From JADGNF01 sp964582085 (lineage in GTDB: Archaea; Thermoproteota; Bathyarchaeia; Bathyarchaeales; Bathycorpusculaceae): a stretch of 64,000 bases of DNA. Within the stretch, counting starts at the first letter, position 1. Every line of letters starts with the position of its first letter. The notes under the pieces are model-generated. The model saw only the letters and a program-made list of their open reading frames with translations, did no database searches and was not told the origin of the DNA. Both the position numbers and the translations under genes were made by a program. The stretch is from positions 1 through 64,000 of the forward strand of contig CAZOPV010000002.1 in the NCBI GenBank assembly GCA_964582085.1, in the 5' to 3' direction. Below are positions 50,626 through 60,020 of this stretch, one piece after another.

Positions 50626-51555
50626 TTATTCCAAGTTTTCTATGGCTAATTCGTAAGTTTGACGAATTGCGTTTGCAGCATCTTTGATTCTCCGCTGCTC
50701 CTCAACGGTTAAGTCATGATAAATTGACGGTTCTATTACTTCACCCACAGGTCTAGGTATACCCACAAAAGTTGCTTCCGAGTTTTCTTCAAAAGGCGCT
50801 GACACAGACAAAACTTGCCGAGTGTTCTCTATTATAGCACAGACTATATCTCTGAAGGAAACTGCCGGGCCAAATTCTGTGGCGCCGATATTATCCACTA
50901 TAAATTTGGAGACAGATTTTACGTAAGATTCAATTTCTGTTTTAGAGAAAACCAAGCCGTTTTTTTGTTTATACTCCTCGATTTGGAAATCGCCTACTTT
51001 CGTGGTGGACCATAACGGGATTGCTGCGTCACCGTGTTCTCCTCCAACCCACCCTTGAACTTGAGCTACAGGTACACGGAGAGTCTGAGCGATTTTTGCT
51101 CTAAACCGCAGTGATTCCAAATTTGTGCCTGTACTTATCACGTATTCGGCTTTGGTGTATTTTTTGCAAATCATACCCATGGCGTCAACAGGGTTTGTTA
51201 TCACAATGTATTTTGCGCCTGGATTTCTGGATGCAGTGGCTTCGGCGATTGTTCTAACAATTTTTGCGTTCTCAACTGCTAAATCCCGTCGGCTCATTTT
51301 AACTCCTGAAGTGCGTGCTTTGCCTGCGGAGATGAGAATTATGTCTGCTCCTGCAACCTGTTCATCTTTCTCACACGAGTTTATTTCAACATCAGCGCCG
51401 ATGCTGGCGTTGACGTGCTTGAGTTCTTCGGCGAACGCAACGGCAAGACCTGGTTTCGTGTCGCAAACTGTGAGGGTATCAACGAGTTTTGCGTTAATTA
51501 TTGCGTAGGCTGTTGGTCTTCCTACGTGTCCTGTTCCAATTTGGGCAATATGCAC
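50626..51555 (-). CDS. mdh: malate/lactate dehydrogenase family protein
   Basis: A 309-residue NAD-dependent 2-hydroxyacid dehydrogenase. IAQIGTGHVGRPTAYAI is the Rossmann loop; ISAGKARTSGVKMSRRDLA is the mobile substrate loop, with Arg where malate enzymes have it; TNPVDAM and the catalytic histidine in VGGEHGDAAIPLW follow. The site usually reading LDS-x-RFR is LESLRFR, with Glu for the Asp that pairs with the catalytic histidine. The start is GTG 51555 with a GGAG sequence upstream. It follows rfbD by 13 bases, so it may be read with the deoxysugar operon. Confidence 0.85.
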   Translation of the reverse strand: MHIAQIGTGHVGRPTAYAIINAKLVDTLTVCDTKPGLAVAFAEELKHVNASIGADVEINSCEKDEQVAGADIILISAGKARTSGVKMSRRDLAVENAKIVRTIAEATASRNPGAKYIVITNPVDAMGMICKKYTKAEYVISTGTNLESLRFRAKIAQTLRVPVAQVQGWVGGEHGDAAIPLWSTTKVGDFQIEEYKQKNGLVFSKTEIESYVKSVSKFIVDNIGATEFGPAVSFRDIVCAIIENTRQVLSVSAPFEENSEATFVGIPRPVGEVIEPSIYHDLTVEEQRRIKDAANAIRQTYELAIENLE

Positions 51556-51568
51556 CGCTGTCTCTCTC

Positions 51569-52462
51569 CTAATCTCCCTTCTGGGCGAGTTCTTTTTTTA
51601 GTTGTTCCAGCGCCTGTGGAGTTTGCAAAGGCTTATTCTTTAGGGTGTGTTGAGCTTTTGTGGTATCCAGTGAAGAGTCTTTTGGTCGTTTAGCTGACCA
51701 AGAGAATTGTGTCATAAGAGTAGGTGCTATCAGGTCTACGTTTAAGTGGAATGTTCGTGCCAACTCCTTGGCAAATTCGTATCTGCTAATGCGCGTAGCA
51801 CCTGAAATATGATAGGTGCCCGTTAATTTGCGCTCAATGATCTCCAGTGTCATGTTTGCCATGTTAGTGTTTAGAGTAGGTGAGTTCCATTGATCAACCA
51901 GCACTTTTGGTGCTTCTTTATTTTTGAGTTTGTTTATAAGCCACAAAGCGAAGTTAATTTTGCCTGCGGCAGGTTGAGCTCCATAAATCACGCTGGCTCT
52001 TACAACGCAATACTCTTTTAGCGTATTTTGCACGAGTTCTTCTGCTTTTAACTTGGTCAGCCCATAATAGTTCTGTGGGTTGGGAGAGTCAGTTTCTCTG
52101 TAGTTTCCCTTTTCTCCGTCGAAAACATAGTCAGTGGACACATATACTAAGAAGCTATGACTTTTTTTTGCGGTTTCTACTATGTTTTTTGTGCCTTCTA
52201 CGTTTATTTTCCATGCAAGCTCCTTGCTTATTTCACATTTGTCTACGTCTGTCAACGTGGCTGCATGTACAATCACTTCGGGGGTTATCTTAGAGAACGC
52301 TTTCTCCACGTTAGTTTTATCTGTGATGTCAAAGCGAATCTTTGTTCCGTAGGTTGGGTTGTCTTGGCTGTAGCCTGAATAAACCTCAAACTTCTTTGAC
52401 GTTGCGATTTCAGCCAATTTTGAACCAAAAAGGCCAGATGCGCCAGTAATGAGAAGTTTCAA
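51569..52462 (-). CDS. rfbD: dTDP-4-dehydrorhamnose reductase family
   Basis: A 297-residue short-chain reductase. LLITGASGLFGSKLAEIA is the NADPH loop; VHAATLTDVDKCE, STDYVFDGEKGNYRETD and the catalytic YxxxK in NYYGLTKLKAEELV are clear, and the C-terminal RPKDSSLDTTKA is typical. It makes the final reduction in dTDP-deoxysugar synthesis. The frame continues 22 codons upstream, but TTG 52462 overlaps the rfbB stop (TTGA) and has GGTGG 6 bases before it. Confidence 0.92.
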   Translation of the reverse strand: MKLLITGASGLFGSKLAEIATSKKFEVYSGYSQDNPTYGTKIRFDITDKTNVEKAFSKITPEVIVHAATLTDVDKCEISKELAWKINVEGTKNIVETAKKSHSFLVYVSTDYVFDGEKGNYRETDSPNPQNYYGLTKLKAEELVQNTLKEYCVVRASVIYGAQPAAGKINFALWLINKLKNKEAPKVLVDQWNSPTLNTNMANMTLEIIERKLTGTYHISGATRISRYEFAKELARTFHLNVDLIAPTLMTQFSWSAKRPKDSSLDTTKAQHTLKNKPLQTPQALEQLKKELAQKGD

Positions 52463-53475
52463 CGTGTGCCACCGAGTTTCCACGGAGTGGGGTGAAGAAT
52501 GCTTTCTGTTGCGAAGGGTTTCCACCAATTCTCGTTTTCAACGTACCATTTTACCGTTAACTCAAGTGATTCATTGAACGAGAATTCTGGTTTCCATCCT
52601 AGCTGAGATTGAATCTTAGTTGAGTCGAGGCTGTAGCGTAAATCATGTCCTGGGCGGTCTTCCACAAACGTAATCAAATTTTCAGGTTTTCCAAGAAGGT
52701 TGAGGATTTTTTTTGCGACTTCGACATTTTTTTCTTCGTTACCCGCCGATATGTTGTAGATCTCTCCAGGGTTGCCTTTTTCCAGAACTGCCGCTATACC
52801 TGCACAGTGGTCTTGCACGTAAATCCAGTCACGGATATTAGTTCCCTTACCGTAGATAGGTATTGGGAGATTTTTCAGGGCGCGTATGATTGTTTTTGGG
52901 ATGAATTTTTCTGGAAGTTGATAGGGACCAAAGTTGTTTGTACATCTAGTAATGGCTGCTTTTATGCCGTAAGTTTTGTGGTAAGCTAACACAAACATGT
53001 CGCCAGCTGCCTTTGAGGCAGAGTAGGGGTTTGAGGGGTTTGGCGGGGTGTTTTCTGTAAATGACCCCTTTAACGCTTGACCATAAACTTCGTCTGTTGA
53101 GACTTGAACAAGTTTAACTTTGTGGTTGTGTCTCCTTATGGCTTCCAAAAGCGTGAAGGTTCCAATGGTGTTGTTTTGCAGAAAAGTATTCGGATCGACG
53201 ATGCTGCGGTCCACATGGGTTTCTGCAGCTATGTTCACAACGGCATCAACTTGGTGAACAACCTTGTTTAGTAGGAGTGGATTACATACGTCGCCTTTAA
53301 TGAAGGTGTAGCGGTCATCATTTTCTAAGTCAAGCAGATTTGCTGGGTTGGCTCCTATCCCGATTTTATCTATGTTCGTTAGCTCGCAATTAGGATATTT
53401 TGTAAGCATATATCTGCAGAAATTGCTCCCTATGAAGCCTAGTCCGCCAGTAACAAGTACCTTCATATGCATCAC
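52459..53475 (-). CDS. rfbB: dTDP-glucose 4,6-dehydratase
   Basis: A 338-residue extended SDR enzyme converting dTDP-glucose to the 4-keto-6-deoxy sugar. VLVTGGLGFIGSNFCRYML, NIAAETHVDRSI, QVSTDEVYG and the catalytic PYSASKAAGDMFVLAY are canonical. The true start may be the ATG at 53466 (MKVLVTGG) and not the GTG at 53475. It overlaps rfbD by 4 bases and rfbC by 4 bases. Confidence 0.95.
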   Translation of the reverse strand: MMHMKVLVTGGLGFIGSNFCRYMLTKYPNCELTNIDKIGIGANPANLLDLENDDRYTFIKGDVCNPLLLNKVVHQVDAVVNIAAETHVDRSIVDPNTFLQNNTIGTFTLLEAIRRHNHKVKLVQVSTDEVYGQALKGSFTENTPPNPSNPYSASKAAGDMFVLAYHKTYGIKAAITRCTNNFGPYQLPEKFIPKTIIRALKNLPIPIYGKGTNIRDWIYVQDHCAGIAAVLEKGNPGEIYNISAGNEEKNVEVAKKILNLLGKPENLITFVEDRPGHDLRYSLDSTKIQSQLGWKPEFSFNESLELTVKWYVENENWWKPFATESILHPTPWKLGGTR

Positions 53476-53975
53476 TTATGTGGCGGATAGTTCCAATCCC
53501 ACGGTTTACCAACTCTTGGATCGTCTTTGTTACCGTTAATTAGTGTAGGAATAAAAGTTATGTCATTCCATGGTCTTCGCTCTTCGTCAGGATCGCGATA
53601 ATCGTAAATTTTGGTTGTAAAATAGAGCAACATGGCAGGTTCATTTCCAAGCACCTTAAAACCATGCCAATATTGCCCAGGCATGCGGACTATCTGTGGA
53701 ATTTGACCCGTGGAGATTATTTCGTTTAGTTCTCTGCTTTTTTCGTCAAATCCACATATTTTTATTGCGCCTTGGAGAGCAATGAAGTAGTCTGTTTGTC
53801 CTTTGAGGTGTCTATGCCAAGCTCGGATAATGTTTGGATAAGTGGTGGAGACGTTAGCTTGGGTTATATCGTCTTCCCCAAGGAGGTCTTTCCAGTCTTT
53901 ACGCATTACTTCTGAAAAGAAACCTCTCTCATCAGGTGTACGTTTTATCGGCTTAACCACGATGCCCGTTAGCAA
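53472..53975 (-). CDS. rfbC: dTDP-4-dehydrorhamnose 3,5-epimerase-like cupin
   Basis: A 167-residue RmlC-type cupin. DERGFFSEVMRKDW at the N-terminus, IIRAWHRHLKGQTDYFIALQ (with the histidine of the catalytic pair), MPGQYWHGFKVLG and YDYRDPDEERRPWNDI correspond to RmlC blocks. The usual RGLHxQ reads RAWHRH, and the DVAVDLR stretch is altered, so epimerisation at one or both carbons is likely but not certain. It lies between rfbA and rfbB in the operon. Confidence 0.85.
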   Translation of the reverse strand: MLTGIVVKPIKRTPDERGFFSEVMRKDWKDLLGEDDITQANVSTTYPNIIRAWHRHLKGQTDYFIALQGAIKICGFDEKSRELNEIISTGQIPQIVRMPGQYWHGFKVLGNEPAMLLYFTTKIYDYRDPDEERRPWNDITFIPTLINGNKDDPRVGKPWDWNYPPHK

Positions 53976-54053
53976 TGTTTTTCCCCGCTTCTGTTTTATA
54001 CATTATTTGTATAGAACATATTTATTGCCGGTGCTTATAAAATCCAGTGATCC

Positions 54054-55112
54054 TCAGACTTCCACTTCTGAAAAGTCTCCTATGTGAAGTTTAATGGTTC
54101 TACATTTCGAGTTTTTTGTTACCTTTGCGTTTTTTCCTATTAAACTGTCTTCCATACGTTCCACGTTTTTAACCACTACATTTTCCATGAGAACACAATA
54201 CTCCAAGTTGGAGTTGATAACTTGGGCGTTGTCGCCGATGCTCGTGTAGGGTCCGATAAACGCATTCTCGATTGAGACATTTTTGCCTATGACGCAGGGA
54301 CCTCTGATGGTGCTGTTTACAACTTTTGCTGTGGAATCCACTTGTACTCTGCCTTCTATAATGCTGTCTTTTGTTTTACCTTGTACATTTGTTTTGATGT
54401 GTTCGTCTAGAATTTTTGCGTTGGCGGATAGTATGTCGTCTTTTTTGCCCGTATCCAACCACCATGAGTTGAGTATGTCTGCTTTAACATGAAGCCCCAT
54501 GTTCACCATTTCCTGTATAGCGTCGGTTATTTCGAGTTCTCCTCGCCAAGAAGGTTTGATGTGCTCTATGGCCTGGTGGACCTTGTTGGAGAAGAGGTAG
54601 GTTCCGATTATTGCAAGGTTGCTCATGGGGACTTTAGGTTTTTCCACTAGTTTGATGATGTTGCCCCTTTTGTCTAGCTGAGCGATGCCAAAGCGTGAGG
54701 GGTCATCTACCTCTTTTAGCAGAATTAACGAGTCAAGTTTCTCTTTTTCGAATTTTTCAACTAGTGCTTTTACGCCTTGCCCTGTGACGTTATCCCCAAG
54801 GCACATAATAAAGGAGTCTTTGCCTAGAAAGTTTTGAGCAGTTTTTACAGCGTGTGCCAAACCGAGTGGTTCTTGTGTGATGTAAGTGACTTTAAACTTC
54901 CATTCTGAACCATCTTTCACGTATTCTTTGACGTATTCGCCAGTTTCTGGAGCAATAATGATGCCAACTTCTTTTATTTTTGTTTCTGCTATCTGGTCAA
55001 GAACGTAGCCAAGAATTGGTTTGTTTGCCACCGGAATCAGTTGCTTGGCACAGGTGGACGTCAAAGGTCTTAGCCGTGTTCCTTTTCCTCCGCTTAGGAC
55101 AAGGGCTTTCAT
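54054..55112 (-). CDS. rfbA: glucose-1-phosphate thymidylyltransferase, long form
   Basis: 352 residues. The nucleotidyltransferase domain begins MKALVLSGGKGTRLRPLTST; LGDNVTGQGVKALV and EKPKVPMSNLAIIGTYLF follow. The last 110 residues form a left-handed beta helix of hexapeptide repeats (VNSTIRGPCVIGKNVSIENA), the long archaeal/actinobacterial form. It makes dTDP-glucose or a similar nucleotide sugar, the first step of the operon. ATG 55112 has AAGGTG 5 bases upstream and a TATA box at 55143-55153; a longer frame to 55169 is rejected. Confidence 0.93.
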   Translation of the reverse strand: MKALVLSGGKGTRLRPLTSTCAKQLIPVANKPILGYVLDQIAETKIKEVGIIIAPETGEYVKEYVKDGSEWKFKVTYITQEPLGLAHAVKTAQNFLGKDSFIMCLGDNVTGQGVKALVEKFEKEKLDSLILLKEVDDPSRFGIAQLDKRGNIIKLVEKPKVPMSNLAIIGTYLFSNKVHQAIEHIKPSWRGELEITDAIQEMVNMGLHVKADILNSWWLDTGKKDDILSANAKILDEHIKTNVQGKTKDSIIEGRVQVDSTAKVVNSTIRGPCVIGKNVSIENAFIGPYTSIGDNAQVINSNLEYCVLMENVVVKNVERMEDSLIGKNAKVTKNSKCRTIKLHIGDFSEVEV

Positions 55113-55142
55113 ATGGGCACCTTTGTTCCCTAACGGTTTTTT

Positions 55143-55153
55143 CACTATATAAG
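55143..55153 (-). promoter_or_regulatory. TATA box for the rfbACBD operon
   Basis: Minus strand CTTATATAGTG centred about 36 bases before rfbA ATG 55112, giving a leader of about 10 bases with AAGGTG. Confidence 0.55.
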
Positions 55154-55301
55154 AATACCGAATACCCACTTTAACGTTGTAAGCTTGCTGGCTTTATAGT
55201 TAATAATAATGCATGGCAGACATATGTATCACATTGATGTAAATATCACAACCAGAGTAGTTCATTTTTATCCCTCAACCTTTCTTTTTAGGGTGCGTTA
55301 T

Positions 55302-55311
55302 GGTTATATTC
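55302..55311 (+). promoter_or_regulatory. TATA box for proS
   Basis: GGTTATATTC centred about 35 bases before ATG 55341. The transcript would start near 55332 with a very short leader. Confidence 0.45.
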
Positions 55312-55340
55312 TTGCACTGCAAAAGGCTTGAGAGATAGCA

Positions 55341-56783
55341 ATGTCTGACATTGGAGTATCCGTCAAGAAAAGTGAGGACTTCTCCGAGTGGTACACCGAA
55401 GTTATAGTGAAATCTGGGATGGCAGATTACGCCCCAATCAAAGGCTGCATGATTATACGTGAACACGCTTACGCCATCTGGGAGAAGATTCAGGAAATTA
55501 TAAACAAAAAAATACAAGCTACAGGTCACAGAAACGTTTACTTTCCTATGTTTATACCTGAAGGCTTTCTCAAAAAAGAGGCCGAACACTTTGAAGGGTT
55601 CATACCTGAAGTTGCATGGGTAACTCATGGCGGCGATTCTCCACTAGAAGAGAAACTGGCGGTTCGCCCTACCTCTGAAACCATAATGTACGCCACCTTT
55701 GCTAAGTGGATTCGAAGCTGGCGCGATTTACCAATAAAAATTAACCAGTGGTGCAACATCGTTCGCTGGGAAACCAAAGCCACAAAACTGTTTTTGAGAA
55801 CCCGTGAATTCCTGTGGCAAGAAGGACACACCGCTCACACCACCAGCGAAGAAGCCGAAAAAGAAGTCCTGTACATCCTCGGTGAGTACCGGGACCTTAT
55901 GGAAAATTACCTTGCTATCCCCGTTTTGGTGGGCGTAAAAAGCGACAGCGAAAAATTTGCAGGTGCCCTCTACACTACGGCACTTGAAGCTATGATGCCT
56001 GACGGCAAAGCCCTGCAGATGGGTACTTCACATAATCTGGGACAAAACTTCGCCAAAGTGTTTGATATAAAATTTATCGGAGAGGACGAAAAAGATCATC
56101 AAGTTTGGCAAACTTCATGGGGCGTTACCACGCGACTCATAGGCGCCTTGGTTATGGTTCATGGTGATGATAAGGGCTTGGTTTTGCCTCCGAAAGTAGC
56201 GCCTATCCAAGTGGTTATAGTGCCGATACCTTATAAAGGCGCTGAGCCTGATGCTATTGCCGCCAAAGCCAAAGAAATAGCAGCGAAACTTCAAGCCAGA
56301 GATATCTCTGTGGTTTTAGATGACCGCGCAGAGTATACGCCTGGTTGGAAATTCAATCAGTGGGAACTTAAAGGTGTCCCTGTTCGCATCGAGATTGGTC
56401 CTCGTGACCTTAAGCAGCAACAAATCACAATCGCCCGTCGTGATACTGGACAAAAAATTGCTATTAAAGAAGAAGAAACTTTTGTCGTAGTGGAAAAGCT
56501 TTTCGAAGATATACAAAACAACCTTTTCGAGAAAGCTAAAGCGGCCTTAACGGAAAGGATCTTCAGCGTGAAGAATTATGAAGAATTCAAAAAGATTGTA
56601 GCCGAAAAAGGCGGCTTTTTGAAGGTAGCTTGGTGTGGTAGTGCAGACTGCGAAACAAAAATAAAAAATGAAACAGGAGCCACAATACGAGTCAGACCTT
56701 TTGGAACTGAAGAACCACATGCCAACTGCATTTACTGTGGACAAAAAGCGAAAGAGATAGTTTTCTTCGCCCGCTCTTACTGA
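55341..56783 (+). CDS. proS: prolyl-tRNA synthetase, archaeal/eukaryotic type
   Basis: A 480-residue class II synthetase. Motif 2 and 3 blocks include RPTSETIMYATFAKWIRSW, RTREFLWQEGHTAH and HGDDKGLVLPPKVAPIQ. It has the C-terminal zinc-binding extension of archaeal ProRS (CGSADC, then CIYCG) and ends in a tyrosine (FARSY), as that group does. It charges tRNA-Pro. The gene is divergent from rfbA and convergent with the oxidoreductase gene. Confidence 0.97.
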   Translation: MSDIGVSVKKSEDFSEWYTEVIVKSGMADYAPIKGCMIIREHAYAIWEKIQEIINKKIQATGHRNVYFPMFIPEGFLKKEAEHFEGFIPEVAWVTHGGDSPLEEKLAVRPTSETIMYATFAKWIRSWRDLPIKINQWCNIVRWETKATKLFLRTREFLWQEGHTAHTTSEEAEKEVLYILGEYRDLMENYLAIPVLVGVKSDSEKFAGALYTTALEAMMPDGKALQMGTSHNLGQNFAKVFDIKFIGEDEKDHQVWQTSWGVTTRLIGALVMVHGDDKGLVLPPKVAPIQVVIVPIPYKGAEPDAIAAKAKEIAAKLQARDISVVLDDRAEYTPGWKFNQWELKGVPVRIEIGPRDLKQQQITIARRDTGQKIAIKEEETFVVVEKLFEDIQNNLFEKAKAALTERIFSVKNYEEFKKIVAEKGGFLKVAWCGSADCETKIKNETGATIRVRPFGTEEPHANCIYCGQKAKEIVFFARSY

Positions 56784-56796
56784 GAGAACGAAGAGA

Positions 56797-58623
56797 TTAG
56801 GGTAGTTCCACTTGTTTTGCAAGTTGTGCTGCGACGTCCGCCAACCCTAATTTTTCTAGTGTTACCTTTTTCGGTAACCCTTCCTCGTTCCAACCCCGCT
56901 TTTTATAATACGCCTGTAGCATTTCATAATATTTTGCTTTGTCCAGTTTGGCTCCTTTCATTACACCTTCAGTTAATGGCTCACTGAACCATCGTGCAGG
57001 CGGAACATCCATTTCTCGTGTCCATTTGCATTGATTTTCGCGAATCCAAAACGCCCGAACCAAATTAAACACCCGTTCAGCAATTACCGTGAGGTCTTCC
57101 CACAAGAACTTTTGTCCTGTTATAGCGTAAAGGTACTTTGGATACCACTCTTTTTCCAAACCGATGTTCACGAGGGGAAAACGGCATACCCCTATACACT
57201 CAAATATTCCCCTAGTGTGCTGGTACTCTATTACTTTATCAGCTTTTTCTTCACCGTAACCTTCCACGTGGTGAGTAACCTCCCACCCCAGAACAAAAGC
57301 GTCCTTATGGTGTGCACCTATGGGGCTTGTGCCATAGGCCAACGCCATGGCAGGTGCGACACGGCAGTTGTATGCGCTTATCTCTAAGCCTTTCACGTGC
57401 ATCGCCCAATCCGCTGAGCCCCCACCTATTTTGGCAGCTGCAATACGTACGCCTTCCGCTAAGACATTGCCTAACCCACGTCGAAACGTTATGTCTTCGA
57501 TGAGTTTTTTTGCATCTGAAAAGTTGCCCCACTCAATTTTCTCCTCAATTAGCCCTTTTTCTGAAGCTTCCATTGCAAAGCCCAGAGTACTACCTAACGA
57601 TATTGTGTCTAAGCCAAATTCGTCTGCCATACGATTTAAAACAGCAACCTGTTTAAGGTTTCCTAAACCTATATTGCTTCCAAGCATAGCTACGTTTTCG
57701 TAGTCTAATTCCGAGTCTTTACCTTCGGCGTCTTTGACCACGTTGCCACAGTTCATGTTGCAGTTTGGGCACCCTCGATTAGCGACTTTGATTTCTTCGG
57801 CAGCATATCCACCAATTTTTTCAGCTTGAACAAACACGCCTTCTCTATAATTGAATGTAGGAAGAACACTGTTCTGGTTTGCCCACTCTGTAGTACTCAA
57901 AGTTCCCTGCCGCCTCCAAAAAGCATAGTTGCGTTTTCCGAGAATTTCCCTGTAACCCTCCAACCCCCACTTCTTTAGTCTCTGCGGTTCAGCAGCAACA
58001 AGAGTCCCCGTGCCTTCAAAAACCACAGCTTTCAGGTTTTTGGAACCCATAACAGCACCCATACCAGGTCTGCCCCCTGCTCGCCCTTCCTGCGCAACTA
58101 CACAAGCAAACCTGACTAGGTTTTCTCCACCTTGACCTATACTAATTATTCCCGCTGTGCGCCCAAACATTTTTCTCAATTGTGATTCTGTTTCAAAGCT
58201 ACTGGTACCCCAATAATCTTTAGCATCGACAAATTCAACCACTTTATCCTTAACGTGTAAAATTGTTGGGCTTTCAGCTTTGCCTTCAACAATTACCATG
58301 TCGTAGCCTGCTTTACGCAAATGCACTGCAGCTAAAGTTCCCAAGTTTCCGTCGCCATAGCCGCCCGTAAGAGGGCTTTTCGAGGCAACTACAAGTTTCC
58401 CACTGCTAGGTAACGGGAACCCTGTAAGTGGACCTGATGTGAATATGAGTTTATTTTCAGGTGAGAGAGGATCAATTCCAGCAGGGAGAGTATCCCAAAG
58501 CATCTTGATCGCGAAACCTCTTCCTCCCAAAAAAGTTGAAGCAAAGGTGAAGTCGTAGGCTCCGATTTTGGATTTTTTTTCTGTGAGGTTAACTTTTAGA
58601 AAATATCCGTTCCAACCAAACAT
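56797..58623 (-). CDS. aor: tungsten-dependent aldehyde:ferredoxin oxidoreductase
   Basis: A 608-residue member of the AOR family, which oxidises aldehydes to acids with reduction of ferredoxin. FLGGRGFAIKMLWD and FTSGPLTGFPLPSSGKLVV open the pterin domain; GRAGGRPGMGAVMGSKNLKA follows. The [4Fe-4S] cluster cysteines are in RGCPNCNMNCG with a distal cysteine in FECIGVCRFPL. ATG 58623 has GGTGAG 8 bases upstream and is preferred to TTG 58638. It suggests peptide or sugar fermentation with 2-oxoacid-derived aldehydes, and would need a ferredoxin such as the one at 40304. Confidence 0.94.
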   Translation of the reverse strand: MFGWNGYFLKVNLTEKKSKIGAYDFTFASTFLGGRGFAIKMLWDTLPAGIDPLSPENKLIFTSGPLTGFPLPSSGKLVVASKSPLTGGYGDGNLGTLAAVHLRKAGYDMVIVEGKAESPTILHVKDKVVEFVDAKDYWGTSSFETESQLRKMFGRTAGIISIGQGGENLVRFACVVAQEGRAGGRPGMGAVMGSKNLKAVVFEGTGTLVAAEPQRLKKWGLEGYREILGKRNYAFWRRQGTLSTTEWANQNSVLPTFNYREGVFVQAEKIGGYAAEEIKVANRGCPNCNMNCGNVVKDAEGKDSELDYENVAMLGSNIGLGNLKQVAVLNRMADEFGLDTISLGSTLGFAMEASEKGLIEEKIEWGNFSDAKKLIEDITFRRGLGNVLAEGVRIAAAKIGGGSADWAMHVKGLEISAYNCRVAPAMALAYGTSPIGAHHKDAFVLGWEVTHHVEGYGEEKADKVIEYQHTRGIFECIGVCRFPLVNIGLEKEWYPKYLYAITGQKFLWEDLTVIAERVFNLVRAFWIRENQCKWTREMDVPPARWFSEPLTEGVMKGAKLDKAKYYEMLQAYYKKRGWNEEGLPKKVTLEKLGLADVAAQLAKQVELP

Positions 58624-58662
58624 TTTTTGACTCACCAATAGAAATGAGTATGCAGGCGAAAA

Positions 58663-58674
58663 GCTAATAAAATG
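58663..58674 (-). promoter_or_regulatory. TATA box for the oxidoreductase gene
   Basis: Minus strand CATTTTATTAGC centred about 45 bases before ATG 58623; the short leader would keep the GGTGAG ribosome-binding site. Confidence 0.4.
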
Positions 58675-58798
58675 TTGCTGAGCCGGCTAGGTGTCTGTTA
58701 AAAATTTGGGCGATAACAAATAACCAATAAGCGCCAAAATTATTTAGTAACCTTTATCTTGTGAAAGATGTAAGTGTGGAGTCTAAGGGGCTCAATAT

Positions 58799-60010
58799 TT
58801 GGTACGCGTCAAAGTTACCAACCGTGCGAAGTCTGTTGAATACGCTATACGTGACATAGTAAGTTATGCTGAACATTTGATGAAAAGTGGAAAAAAACTC
58901 TATTCAATGAACATCGGAGACCCTGCAGCTTTTGACTTTCCTACCCCACCACACATAAAAGAGGCGCTTTGCAGGGCGATTCAAAATAACGATAACAGTT
59001 ATTCGCCTTCTGAGGGATTGCCCGAACTCAGGGAGGCTATTGCCAAAAAAGAGAAACGTGTAAACGGCGTTAGAATTTCTGCTGAGGATGTTTTGGTCAC
59101 ATCTGGCGTTTCCGAAGGTATCGAGATGTTGTTGGCAGCAATAGTGGAAAAAGGAGATGAGATCCTTTTTCCAGGTCCTACTTATCCACCTTATATTTCT
59201 TATACCAAGTTTTTTGATGGAATTCCAGTGGCATACAAAACTTTGGAGGAAGACCGCTGGCAACCTGACGTGGATGATTTGCGAAAAAAAATCACTAAAA
59301 AAACACGCGCAATAGTCATAACCAACCCGAATAACCCTACAGGCGCCCTTTATGGTAAGAAAATTGTTAAGCAAATGCTTGACGTAGCGGCTGAACACAA
59401 CCTCTTAGTGGTCTCAGATGAAATCTACGACCGCCTTGCCTACTCAGAGGATTTTGCCAGCACTGCACATTTAGCTAATGACATTCCTGTGGTTGGGCTA
59501 AACGGTTTCTCTAAGACATACTCTATGACGGGATGGCGACTGGGGTATGTCTACTTTAAAGCTGAAGGATCCCAACTTGAGGAAGTCAAACAGTCAATTC
59601 TTAAAGAGTGCAGGATACGATTGTGCGCTAACACACCTGTTCAAAAAGCAGGAATCGCAGCACTGGAAGGTCCCGAAGACCACATCAAACTTATGGTGGA
59701 GAAGCTCAAGCAGAGGCGCGACTATGCTTGGAAACGCTTAAACGAGATTACCGGCATCAGTTGTACAAAGCCTGATGGGGCATTTTATGCTTTCCCAAAA
59801 ATCCGCGAAGTCGGTTCACGTTGGAAAACAGATCTGGACTTTGTGGTGAAACTGCTTAAGGCAACAGGTGTTCTTTTGGTTCAAGGTTCAGGATTCGATT
59901 CTGTCTACGGTAATGGACATGCACGATTGGTTTTCCTTCCACCAATCAACGAGCTAGAACATGCTTTCAACTTGATAGAGCAATTTATGAAAAAAGAAAA
60001 ACAGGGATAA
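58799..60010 (+). CDS. class I aminotransferase, alanine/aspartate type
   Basis: A 403-residue PLP enzyme. SMNIGDPAAFDFPTPPHI, NNDNSYSPSEGLPELREAI, TNPNNPTGALYGKK, VSDEIYDRLAYS and the PLP lysine in NGFSKTYSMTGWRLGYV are clear. The N-terminus (SVEYAIRDIVSYAEHL) resembles archaeal alanine aminotransferases. Substrate is not certain. The start is TTG 58799 with AAGGGG about 8 bases upstream. It converges with ilvE 10 bases away and differs from the aminotransferase in the aromatic operon. Confidence 0.92.
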   Translation: MVRVKVTNRAKSVEYAIRDIVSYAEHLMKSGKKLYSMNIGDPAAFDFPTPPHIKEALCRAIQNNDNSYSPSEGLPELREAIAKKEKRVNGVRISAEDVLVTSGVSEGIEMLLAAIVEKGDEILFPGPTYPPYISYTKFFDGIPVAYKTLEEDRWQPDVDDLRKKITKKTRAIVITNPNNPTGALYGKKIVKQMLDVAAEHNLLVVSDEIYDRLAYSEDFASTAHLANDIPVVGLNGFSKTYSMTGWRLGYVYFKAEGSQLEEVKQSILKECRIRLCANTPVQKAGIAALEGPEDHIKLMVEKLKQRRDYAWKRLNEITGISCTKPDGAFYAFPKIREVGSRWKTDLDFVVKLLKATGVLLVQGSGFDSVYGNGHARLVFLPPINELEHAFNLIEQFMKKEKQG

Positions 60011-60020
60011 CTTTAAGCCT

